Below are positions 30,059 to 37,668 of a stretch of DNA of 63,878 nt, in pieces (within the stretch, counting starts at the first letter, position 1; every line of letters starts with the position of its first letter). This stretch comes from a virus. The translations under genes were made by a program, and so were the position numbers. The notes beneath the pieces were generated by a model. It worked only from the letters and a program-made list of their open reading frames with translations. It ran no database searches and was not told the DNA's origin. Location: positions 1-63,878 of the IMG/VR virus record IMGVR_UViG_3300021378_001715; one strand, written 5' to 3'.

Positions 30059-32081
30059 TCCAATCTTTAGGTAGGTCTTGAGTTTTTTGGAATTTGCAAC
30101 GTTCTATCCACATATCATAATAGTCAGACATCTTGCCATCAAAATGATTATGTAGTGTATTACATAACTCTATTGCTTTGTCAAACTTTTGAGCTTTATA
30201 TGCTTCGTGCATATCCTCGTGTTTACGTTGTGCTACACGCCAGGCCGGACGTCTATTGTCTAACACTGTCCATATTGTTATACCGACAGTTTTTCCTTTT
30301 ACTGCTAAGTCATCTATTTTTAAGTAAAAGAAGTCCGACTTAGTACGTTGGTATGTAGCGTCTCCTACTAGTAAGGTACACCCGTATTCCTTACACTTTG
30401 ATTCAATCCTTGCTGCTGTTGATACTGAGTCGCCAAGAACGTCATACGAATGTCTCCTTGTGCTACCCATTTCACCAAGGTACCCCAAACCAGTATTAAT
30501 GCCAGCACCCATACCCACTGGCGGACGGTTATCTCGTTGTAATGTTTCATTAAACTTCTCCACTGCTTTTAACATATCTAGTCCACATTGTACAGCACTC
30601 TTAGGATGATCAGGATCATCAATTGGAGCATTGTGTACATGCATACTAGCATCACCAATATACTTAATAATCATACCGTCGGCGTCTAGTACTGGCTGTG
30701 TAATTGCATCCATGTAACCATTCATTATTTTTGTTAGGCCTTTAACGTCATCGCCAAAACTTTCACCTAAAGGAGTAAAACCTCTAAGGTCACTAAAACA
30801 TATACTAACTTCTTTCTTCATACCGTCTTTGATCAGTGCAGGATTTTCCTGTAACATACGTACAATAGTAGGTGATGCATATCCTGCAAATTGCTTTTTA
30901 ATTTCTTGCTTTTGTAGGTATTCACTTACAAATCTATTAAACACAGAATGTAAGCCTACAAGTATTACAGTAGCCAGCGGCATAGTTATGTCAAGTAGAT
31001 ACAAGTAGTTTGTCCATGCATAGTATGCACCATACACTAACGCTCCACTAAATGCAACTATCTTTGTACCAACTAACCAATAAGGTGCAAAACGTCCAAC
31101 TAGCACAAGGGCTATGCCTAAGATTCCTGTTGTGATCATTTCTGCTAAGAGTGCCCAGAATGGACGTTGTATTTGATCTCCGTCCATTACTGTTTGTAAG
31201 GTTACTGCCGCTGGTATGTAATTATATTGCGGTCCGGTTGGACTTGCAATAAGTCCCCCAATTCCTTCTGCGGTTATTCCAAGGATTACTGTCTTACCTT
31301 CTAAAGCCCAAAATTGATCTTCGTCTACTAAACTAATTTCTTCAAACTGTTTATTCCAACGTAACCATATTTGTGCATTAGGATCGGTTTTGATAATCGG
31401 GTAACCCGGAACACGTACAGCTTCAATACCGCCTTGATTCGCTTTTACTTGATAACTAGGATTTCCTGTCGCTGTCCTAATTACTTCCACTGCTAAAGCA
31501 GGATACGTATCTTCACCGATACGCATGATGAGCGGAACACGTCTTACTACACCGTCTATTTCTGGTGCTGTGTTTAAAACACCTACACCGTCTGCCGCTT
31601 CACCTAGCAATGGAATTGGTCCTAACATCCCCGGCCATTCAAACATGTATGGTAAAGGATCTCCTATTTTGGCTACGCCTCTAGGAACAGGATTCTTATT
31701 AACAGAGGTAGTTCCTGTTTGTGCAATTACTACTCCGTTATCTACAAGTGCTTCGGATAAAATATTATCTCCACCTAATCTATCAGGTTCAGAAAACATA
31801 ATAGGTATTACAATAATACCAGCACCTGCCTCGCGCAGCTTCCAGATTATATCTGCAATCTGATCACGCCTCCAAGGCCATTGACCGTACTTTTCAATAG
31901 CTGGTTCGTCGATAGTGACTACTACAATATCTTGGGAGAGTTGGGGCTCGTCAGTTTGTTGAAGTAAATCAAATTGCTTGAGCCGAGCTGTTTGCACTAC
32001 AGTACTATCACCGTAGTGTAACATTATCATTATAAAGGCAGTAATAAATGCTACTGACCAGTGTGTGATATACTTCGTCAT
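30030..32081 (-). CDS. CHASE2-domain class III adenylate cyclase
   Basis: 683 residues: an N-terminal membrane anchor (about 8-22), a CHASE2 sensor (about 30-305; DIVVVTIDEPAIEKYGQWPWRR), about three transmembrane segments (310-380) and a cyclase domain (about 420-610). Metal-binding Asp431 (FSDLRGF) and Asp477 (KYIGDASM) are present, as are adenine-selecting Lys473 and Asp547 and Arg558. The ribose-contacting Asn of GDxVNxAAR is Ser (GDSVSTAAR, position 554), which could lower activity. No ribosome-binding site is evident. CHASE2 cyclases often accompany FecR proteins in bacteria, and one is encoded at 34239. It should make cAMP in response to an extracytoplasmic signal. Confidence 0.88.
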   Translation of the reverse strand: MTKYITHWSVAFITAFIMIMLHYGDSTVVQTARLKQFDLLQQTDEPQLSQDIVVVTIDEPAIEKYGQWPWRRDQIADIIWKLREAGAGIIVIPIMFSEPDRLGGDNILSEALVDNGVVIAQTGTTSVNKNPVPRGVAKIGDPLPYMFEWPGMLGPIPLLGEAADGVGVLNTAPEIDGVVRRVPLIMRIGEDTYPALAVEVIRTATGNPSYQVKANQGGIEAVRVPGYPIIKTDPNAQIWLRWNKQFEEISLVDEDQFWALEGKTVILGITAEGIGGLIASPTGPQYNYIPAAVTLQTVMDGDQIQRPFWALLAEMITTGILGIALVLVGRFAPYWLVGTKIVAFSGALVYGAYYAWTNYLYLLDITMPLATVILVGLHSVFNRFVSEYLQKQEIKKQFAGYASPTIVRMLQENPALIKDGMKKEVSICFSDLRGFTPLGESFGDDVKGLTKIMNGYMDAITQPVLDADGMIIKYIGDASMHVHNAPIDDPDHPKSAVQCGLDMLKAVEKFNETLQRDNRPPVGMGAGINTGLGYLGEMGSTRRHSYDVLGDSVSTAARIESKCKEYGCTLLVGDATYQRTKSDFFYLKIDDLAVKGKTVGITIWTVLDNRRPAWRVAQRKHEDMHEAYKAQKFDKAIELCNTLHNHFDGKMSDYYDMWIERCKFQKTQDLPKDWNGVFIATTK

Positions 32082-32091
32082 ACAGTATTTA

Positions 32092-32310
32092 TTAATGATC
32101 GTATATGTAAGGTCCGTCTTGAACCTTTACAGGCTTACAATAAGCTGTAATTCTGTGTTCTTTAGGCACAAGATACTTTGATCCATAGTTACCATACTGT
32201 CGAGGTATACGTTTAGCGTAGTATTGACACACATCTATACTCCTAAAATACATAGGCGATGGTTGTTGAACTTCTGCTATCAACACAATTAACATAAAGG
32301 CATGTATCAT
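32092..32310 (-). CDS. Small secreted protein
   Basis: 72 residues with a hydrophobic start (MIHAFMLIVLIAEVQQ) suggesting export, two cysteines and a basic C-terminal domain (YYAKRIPRQYGNYGSKYLVP). It overlaps the next gene upstream by 4 nt and lies between the curli genes and the cyclase. Function unknown. Confidence 0.6.
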   Translation of the reverse strand: MIHAFMLIVLIAEVQQPSPMYFRSIDVCQYYAKRIPRQYGNYGSKYLVPKEHRITAYCKPVKVQDGPYIYDH

Positions 32311-32528
32311 TTTTCTATATCTCTTTGATGCTGTTTAAATTTTATTTGTTCGCGCTGTTCAAGTTGTGCTTTAAACATTTCTCGTACTTCAGGTGCGTTG
32401 TTGCTGTATGCTAAAAATTGTAATATACCACTCCAAGTATTTCCCATAAACAAAAGTTTACCATCTCTATATAATAATCCTTTGGTATCCCTATTATCAT
32501 ATACTAAATTCTTGTAGACATATTTCAA
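32307..32528 (-). CDS. Small phage protein, TTG start
   Basis: 73 residues. No ATG is available near the N-terminus; a TTG at 32528 with AAGGAATG upstream fits. The N-terminal half is beta-like (YVYKNLVYDNRDTKGLLYRD), the C-terminal half a charged helix. Function unknown. Confidence 0.55.
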   Translation of the reverse strand: MKYVYKNLVYDNRDTKGLLYRDGKLLFMGNTWSGILQFLAYSNNAPEVREMFKAQLEQREQIKFKQHQRDIEK

Positions 32529-32529
32529 T

Positions 32530-33012
32530 TTAAATCATTCCTTTGGCCTTTAATATAAAGTAAAACAATCCTCCAAGCATACTAACTAATGCTCCTATTA
32601 ATAAAGTAATAGCAACACCGTTTATTAATGCTTGCTTTGCTTCTGCTTGTTTGTATACTTCACGTTCACGTTTAGCACGTATCTTACGTTGCATTTCTTT
32701 TAGCTCGTCCCAAGTTCCAAAGCCAAAACGTATGTTTAGCATTTGTTGAAGTTCTTTTTCCATCTCCATAATTTTCTTTTCGTGGATAAGGAGATTGAGT
32801 GCTTCTTCTTCAACTGAGCCTGAGGCTAATAGTTTTCTAAATATTGGAGGATTCTTTTGCATCTGCTGACCTTTACGGAAGTCAGATACACTAGTGTACC
32901 ACTTGCCCATTTGGCCCATACAATTTTCAAATTCTTGACCAGCGTGTACGAATTTTTTTACAGTATTAAACGCTGTGGTTGCCGCGGCTACGGCGGTGAA
33001 TGGATCTATCAA
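32530..33012 (-). CDS. Conserved phage membrane protein
   Basis: 160 residues from TTG 33012 (AGGG upstream; a stop lies just before it in frame). It has an N-terminal MIDPFTAVAAATTAFNTVKK segment, a long coiled-coil middle and a C-terminal membrane segment (about 131-155). The same design occurs in T4-like marine phages. Function unknown. Confidence 0.7.
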   Translation of the reverse strand: MIDPFTAVAAATTAFNTVKKFVHAGQEFENCMGQMGKWYTSVSDFRKGQQMQKNPPIFRKLLASGSVEEEALNLLIHEKKIMEMEKELQQMLNIRFGFGTWDELKEMQRKIRAKREREVYKQAEAKQALINGVAITLLIGALVSMLGGLFYFILKAKGMI

Positions 33013-33060
33013 TACGCCCTACTTTCTAGCAGTCTGCCTTCTGCTGTCAGTAGTATTTAT

Positions 33061-34242
33061 TTAGTTTTGGGTAATTATAATACCACATCCGTTAGCATTT
33101 GCACAACTCCCGGTTAGTGTGTAAGTTTGTGCAGTTGATGAATTTTGTGTAGTTGACATATTGTATGCTCCGCCTGAGTTAGTTAGATCTACTGTTATAT
33201 TATGCGATCCATACCCACGTTGCTCACCGTATACAGAATGTCCGTCTCCAGTTAATACTATGTCAGCAAAATGAGTTGCACTATTTCTTTGTTCAAGTTC
33301 GACATTATTGTTGTCGCCTGTTATTTCGATGAAGCCTTGTTTTTTACTATCTGCATATTGCAAGTGACTTAGTGTGTTACTATCACCTGTTATAATATGT
33401 GCCATATGATGATCTGAACTTGCACCGTTACTGTTTACCTGTGACGTATCAACAGTATTACCATCGCCAACTACTGTTATGTATTGTTCATGGTTACCAC
33501 TATCATTGCCGTCAACTGATCCGTCCATCTTCTTACCTTGACGTAGATCACCTGTGTTATTGCTTCCAACTGTACTAACACGAATAAAACTACTGTTGGC
33601 TCCGCCGCCTTGAAATGATGTTAAACTATTATTACTACCTACAAGATGTCCTTCAAAAGTCATATAGTCGCCATCTTGTATCATTGATAGTACATTGTTA
33701 TCACCAGTAATTGGTGCGCTGGTAATTCCTCCAATACTATTGTAGTCACCATCCTGATCCATTACAACAGTGTTGTCGTCGCCATTGATTTCTGTACCAG
33801 CCGTATTGTAGTCACCGTCTTGTGTAATTGTACCAGTGTTATCGTAATCACCGCCGTCACCAAACTCTAAATTTGCCGCATTATTATTACCATTTTGTAT
33901 AATGGTTGCTGAACAGTTATTACCGTGGCAATCTACAATAGCATAGTTAGTATTGCCTGTTTGTGTAACTGTCTGTTGTCCATTGCCAGCACTCATATAC
34001 ACGCCTATATCATTGTCATCGCCTGTTTGTGTAAACGTTGTGCTTGTGTTATTACCGGAGATTGTGGCTTTAGTGGCGTTACCAGTAAGTGAACTAATAA
34101 CATTATTTTCACCATCTTGAACAATAGTCATGTCAATGTTATCACCAGCCTGGTTGATGTAAATCTCGTTAGCGTCAACAGTCTGCGCCGCAAAGTACAT
34201 TACTAATATTAATATTCCTAAATGTGTTCCTGTTATCTTCAT
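33061..34242 (-). CDS. Curlin-repeat protein (large)
   Basis: 393 residues: a signal sequence (about 1-24, ending TVDANE), then over a dozen degenerate curlin-type repeats with alternating Gly-Asp-Asn-Asn and Gln-Asp/Asn-Gly motifs (ITQDGDYNTAGTEI, LSMIQDGDYMTFEG). The repeats suggest a beta-solenoid that may form amyloid-like fibres, as CsgA does. The C-terminus has a cysteine pair (SCANANGCG). It is transcribed in the csgF-csgG-curlin-fecR run, with its start overlapping the fecR stop (ATGA). Function in the phage is unknown. Confidence 0.85.
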   Translation of the reverse strand: MKITGTHLGILILVMYFAAQTVDANEIYINQAGDNIDMTIVQDGENNVISSLTGNATKATISGNNTSTTFTQTGDDNDIGVYMSAGNGQQTVTQTGNTNYAIVDCHGNNCSATIIQNGNNNAANLEFGDGGDYDNTGTITQDGDYNTAGTEINGDDNTVVMDQDGDYNSIGGITSAPITGDNNVLSMIQDGDYMTFEGHLVGSNNSLTSFQGGGANSSFIRVSTVGSNNTGDLRQGKKMDGSVDGNDSGNHEQYITVVGDGNTVDTSQVNSNGASSDHHMAHIITGDSNTLSHLQYADSKKQGFIEITGDNNNVELEQRNSATHFADIVLTGDGHSVYGEQRGYGSHNITVDLTNSGGAYNMSTTQNSSTAQTYTLTGSCANANGCGIIITQN

Positions 34243-35363
34243 TGGCTATTTTGATATATGTCAATGCTATTAGGACCAGTTCCGATTCTATAATCTATTA
34301 ATTCGAAATCGCCCTGTTGTAAATTGATAGTATATCCTCCGCTTCCTTTACGCAACTTTAGGTATACATTGTTAGTTCCTATATTGTCATATCTTTCAAA
34401 TAGATATGATGGATCTACGTCTGTAATTCTTATTCCTGTTGTTGCATCAAACCCTAACTTAACTCCGCTAAAGTCTGTTTTTTGTTTTTCAAATTCATCT
34501 TTAAATAGTTCTGCTAATTGAATATTAAGTTGTTCTAAAATATCTATTAATAAGTCGCCTAACATAAAGTCTGTTTCGTCAAGTTCAGTGTGCCATATTT
34601 CTTCTTGGTCTTGAAATACTTCAACATCTAATCCATCAAACTCTAAATAATCAATACCTAAAATATCTGCTGTTTGTTTCTTTGCCTTTTTCCATTCTTC
34701 CTCGTCTTCAACCCATGGTGTTTTCTTTCTTACAATTAAAAGAGTATCAATCATATCTTCTGGTAAGTCTAACAGTCTGGGCGGCGTCGGAGGCTGTGAA
34801 GAAGTCTGTGTTGCCGTTGCTTGGAATGCTTGATTCATAATAACCATTCCTGCGTCTGTTTCCACTGTTATCTCTCCAGTATAACAGTTTCCAGCAGAGT
34901 CACAACTTGGTAGAAGCGTAATTAAACTTCCGCCAACTTCGTCCACAACCATTACGAAATCAGTACCACGTACACCGATTGTTGCACTTGGCGTACGAAT
35001 CTTAACATTTTGCTTATACTTCTTTGCAATTTGTCCAGATGCGTACCTTACTGTTCCTAATGACGCTTTTAGACTTAGTGATCCGATATCATTCGCTGGA
35101 TCAAACACAAATTCGTCAATAATAAGTTTACTATGTTGTGTGATATCTACTCGAGTATCGTCAATAAAGTCGATTCGCATAGTTCCGTTGGTAGTAACAG
35201 CAGCATCCATACTTTGTACTTCAGTACCAACACCACTACCAACTAAATCTCTACCTCTTTCAATCGCACCATTACCCTTTTGATCAGCTACTTGTCCAAT
35301 ATTTGCATATGCTGTAATTGGTAACCAAAGTAGTGCAGCGAGGATATACCTAGCAAACTGCAT
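34239..35363 (-). CDS. FecR-domain exported protein
   Basis: 374 residues with a signal sequence (about 1-21) and a FecR domain (about 30-190; FIDDTRVDITQHSKLIIDEF, RTPSATIGVRGTDFVM). A Pro/Thr/Ser-rich linker follows. Residues about 250 to the end form a further unassigned domain. FecR domains in bacteria pair with sigma regulators or with CHASE2 cyclases. No FecI-type sigma factor was seen; the cyclase two kilobases downstream is the likely partner (inference). It overlaps the curlin genes, so it is made with the curli apparatus. Confidence 0.85.
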   Translation of the reverse strand: MQFARYILAALLWLPITAYANIGQVADQKGNGAIERGRDLVGSGVGTEVQSMDAAVTTNGTMRIDFIDDTRVDITQHSKLIIDEFVFDPANDIGSLSLKASLGTVRYASGQIAKKYKQNVKIRTPSATIGVRGTDFVMVVDEVGGSLITLLPSCDSAGNCYTGEITVETDAGMVIMNQAFQATATQTSSQPPTPPRLLDLPEDMIDTLLIVRKKTPWVEDEEEWKKAKKQTADILGIDYLEFDGLDVEVFQDQEEIWHTELDETDFMLGDLLIDILEQLNIQLAELFKDEFEKQKTDFSGVKLGFDATTGIRITDVDPSYLFERYDNIGTNNVYLKLRKGSGGYTINLQQGDFELIDYRIGTGPNSIDIYQNSQ

Positions 35364-35365
35364 CT

Positions 35366-36076
35366 TTAGTCGCTCTGTGTAATGTCGATATCACTACCAC
35401 TAGTTTGCAAGTCAAGACTTATTGTTTGATCTTGAGCTGTACCACTTTGTGTGATGTCTACTGTATTACCACCACCAATTAGACTAATAGTTTGATTGTG
35501 TCCAGTTAAGCCTGAATCATCAACATTAATCGTAAAGGTGTTTGCTAGTGTTGAACTTCCGCCACTGTTAGCACTATTGTCAATAGTGTAGTTTAGCGCC
35601 AGGTCTGTTCCGTCTAAAGCCATATTCAGAATGTTTCCATTTCCGTCAATGTCTAACGTAACATTAGTATCATCAGCATCACCATTTTCACCTATATATA
35701 AATCTAAGTTAGTGTTGTCACCATCGATGTCAATTGTTGCTGTTACATCTTCACAGTTACCTGTAGATGTACTAGAACATTTGAAGTCGATATCGTTACC
35801 ACTACCATTTACGTCCCACGTACCAGTGTACGATGCACCTTTGATAAGTGCTGAAACGATGTTGGTATTTCCAACTTGAGATATACTAAATGTCATGGAT
35901 GCACCGTCCAGGTCTACGCCTGTAACTGCATCACCAATTTTATTTCCTGTACCGTCCTGAACAATATCTAAATCTAAAGTATCACCTACTTGCTCGATAT
36001 AGATATCATTAGCGGACGCAAAGTTTACAAAACTAGATAATAATAGAACTGTGAGTCCTGTATATATCTTTTTCAT
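35366..36076 (-). CDS. Curlin-repeat protein (small)
   Basis: 236 residues from ATG 36076 (GAGGG upstream; the ATG two codons earlier lacks spacing). It has a signal sequence ending FASAND and then curlin-like repeats (YIEQVGDTLDLDIVQDGTGN, HNQTISLIGGGNTVDITQSG). Its start (DIYIEQVGDTLDL) resembles that of the larger paralogue (EIYINQAGDNIDM). A nucleator/subunit pair like CsgB/CsgA is possible but not shown. Confidence 0.85.
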   Translation of the reverse strand: MKKIYTGLTVLLLSSFVNFASANDIYIEQVGDTLDLDIVQDGTGNKIGDAVTGVDLDGASMTFSISQVGNTNIVSALIKGASYTGTWDVNGSGNDIDFKCSSTSTGNCEDVTATIDIDGDNTNLDLYIGENGDADDTNVTLDIDGNGNILNMALDGTDLALNYTIDNSANSGGSSTLANTFTINVDDSGLTGHNQTISLIGGGNTVDITQSGTAQDQTISLDLQTSGSDIDITQSD

Positions 36077-36088
36077 AATCATCCCTCT

Positions 36089-37027
36089 TTATCGGTCTAA
36101 AGATTGTGCTTTTTTGTCCAGTTCCTCAGAGGTGTAACATTTGTCTTCTGTTTCACAATAAATAGAGACCCCTTCATTAGTGTTCTCTATTACTTCTGCT
36201 TCAGTTCCTGTTACCCGTTGTTCCTTGAACTTCCAAAGCCCTTCCTTTTCGCCTTGATTTATTATTTCAATTATGCCTGCCTCAATGGCTGCTCTCACGG
36301 CATAATTGACTGGTTCATTTACAGAGTATCCACTCTCCGCTTCGACAGCTTTTGTACCCATATCTAAAAACTTAAATACGTCCGCTCCGGATCGTGACGA
36401 TGCGATGACCTTTTCGGTAGCGACAGATAATAAAACCTTGCCGGTACTTACTGATACAATTCTCATCACCACGGTTACTGTGTCTATTCGATATTCAGTT
36501 TGTGCTCCAATGCCTAAATATCTGGCTCCTACACCCCCTGCTGCAACATTGCTATCATAACCTACAATGCCGCCCTCTAAAAGTAAACCTGCAAATAGCA
36601 TAGGTTTTAAAGGGGTTGGTCCTTTCTCTTTTGTGCGTTCATACTGTTCTCTTGTGGAACGAATCAGTTGACGCTCTTTAACTAAATTGTCTAGGCCTAC
36701 ACGCTCTACAACTTGAAACCACGTGCCGTTACCTGCCTCTTGTAATGCCTTTATTACCCATACTTCACTGCCTTGAGAAACTGCCGAAGAAAGATTAGCA
36801 ATATTACTTGCTGGTTTTCTTTGACCTGTTTTGTCTAAAAAGTTATAAACTGCTATTGTTATTACTGGGCCGTTTAATTCAGGGACATCTCTTAGTTCAT
36901 TTACTAAAGGAGCTGTCTGTACAGTTGGCTTCCAACTGGACTCTTTTGAATAATCTACCATGGAGGGGGTCATGGCACACCCAGTTGCTAACAGTGTCAT
37001 AGCAATAATTGAAAGCAAACGTATCAT
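36089..37027 (-). CDS. csgG: CsgG-type curli secretion channel lipoprotein
   Basis: 312 residues; a lipoprotein signal with lipobox LLATGC (Cys17). CsgG-family sequence follows: ITIAVYNFLDKTGQRKP, QVVERVGLDNLVKERQLIRS, FAGLLLEGGIVGYDSN and TVVMRIVSVSTGKVL. E. coli CsgG is about 277 residues; this one has an extra tail with two Cys. CsgG forms a nonameric outer-membrane pore that secretes curlins. CsgE was not found. It follows csgF directly. Confidence 0.92.
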   Translation of the reverse strand: MIRLLSIIAMTLLATGCAMTPSMVDYSKESSWKPTVQTAPLVNELRDVPELNGPVITIAVYNFLDKTGQRKPASNIANLSSAVSQGSEVWVIKALQEAGNGTWFQVVERVGLDNLVKERQLIRSTREQYERTKEKGPTPLKPMLFAGLLLEGGIVGYDSNVAAGGVGARYLGIGAQTEYRIDTVTVVMRIVSVSTGKVLLSVATEKVIASSRSGADVFKFLDMGTKAVEAESGYSVNEPVNYAVRAAIEAGIIEIINQGEKEGLWKFKEQRVTGTEAEVIENTNEGVSIYCETEDKCYTSEELDKKAQSLDR

Positions 37028-37519
37028 TTAAAATCCAAACTCCCCTGATCCAGGAATTGTTATTTCCGTATACGTACCGTCTTCATTTAATATTTGAAGG
37101 GTAATAGATCCTGTTAGTGGATCTCTGATCCACGTAATTGTAGAACCTTCTATTGTTGCTGTACCTGTTGTTGCTTGTGTACAAGTTCCAGCGGCCGCTG
37201 CAGCATCATCACATGAGCTAAACATACTGTCTACCATCTGTTTTGATATCTGTGCGTAAATTCTTGACTCTAAGTTTTTTAAGAACTTGTTGAGTGTTGT
37301 ATTCTCAAGTTCTCTTTCAATCCTTAGTGCTTCTGATCTTTGAAAATCAGCAATCTCTTTTTTACGATTATATTGTAGTTGCTCTACACTTAGTACATGG
37401 GTTGAATAACCGTTACCATAATGGAAAGCAGGATTCTTAAAACCCCATAGAATCTCTGTTGCCCCTGCATTAGTAAAAGTTAGTAACACAAGGATCGCCC
37501 CTAAACCATATTTTGTCAT
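37028..37519 (-). CDS. csgF: CsgF-like curli assembly protein
   Basis: 163 residues from ATG 37519 (GGAG upstream; an upstream GTG is rejected). A signal sequence is followed by ATEILWGFKNPAFHYGNG, the CsgF start that inserts into the CsgG pore, then a coiled helix, a Cys pair and a beta-rich end (TWIRDPLTGSITLQILNEDG). CsgF anchors curlin at the cell surface. It is the first gene of the run, behind a GATAAATA box. Confidence 0.85.
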   Translation of the reverse strand: MTKYGLGAILVLLTFTNAGATEILWGFKNPAFHYGNGYSTHVLSVEQLQYNRKKEIADFQRSEALRIERELENTTLNKFLKNLESRIYAQISKQMVDSMFSSCDDAAAAAGTCTQATTGTATIEGSTITWIRDPLTGSITLQILNEDGTYTEITIPGSGEFGF

Positions 37520-37577
37520 AATAATCTCCGAAGTTAGAGCCCTCACACTCTTATTCTATAATATATCCTTCTCGTTG

Positions 37578-37585
37578 TATTTATC
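37578..37585 (-). promoter_or_regulatory. GATAAATA late-type box before curli operon
   Basis: The minus strand reads GATAAATA about 59 nt before the csgF ATG, with no gene between. It suggests late phage expression of csgF, csgG, the curlin genes and fecR. Confidence 0.5.
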
Positions 37586-37668
37586 TAGGGAGTGGTGATA
37601 TTAACTATGTGTAAATAAGTAACACCTTTGCAAAAATTTGACAGATGCAAGTGTTAATATTTTGACAG

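Noticed and set aside
32086-32093. AATAAATA as promoter of the cyclase
   Set aside because: It lies only five bases before the start codon; too close for a usual transcript start, and two bases or fewer from consensus are frequent in this AT-rich sequence.
33054-33061. AATAAATA late-type box before the 33012 gene
   Set aside because: A weaker match lying at the curlin stop; not counted as a promoter.
33061-36076. CRISPR array or DNA satellite in the repeat-rich curlin genes
   Set aside because: The repeats are degenerate protein repeats with no constant spacer pattern.
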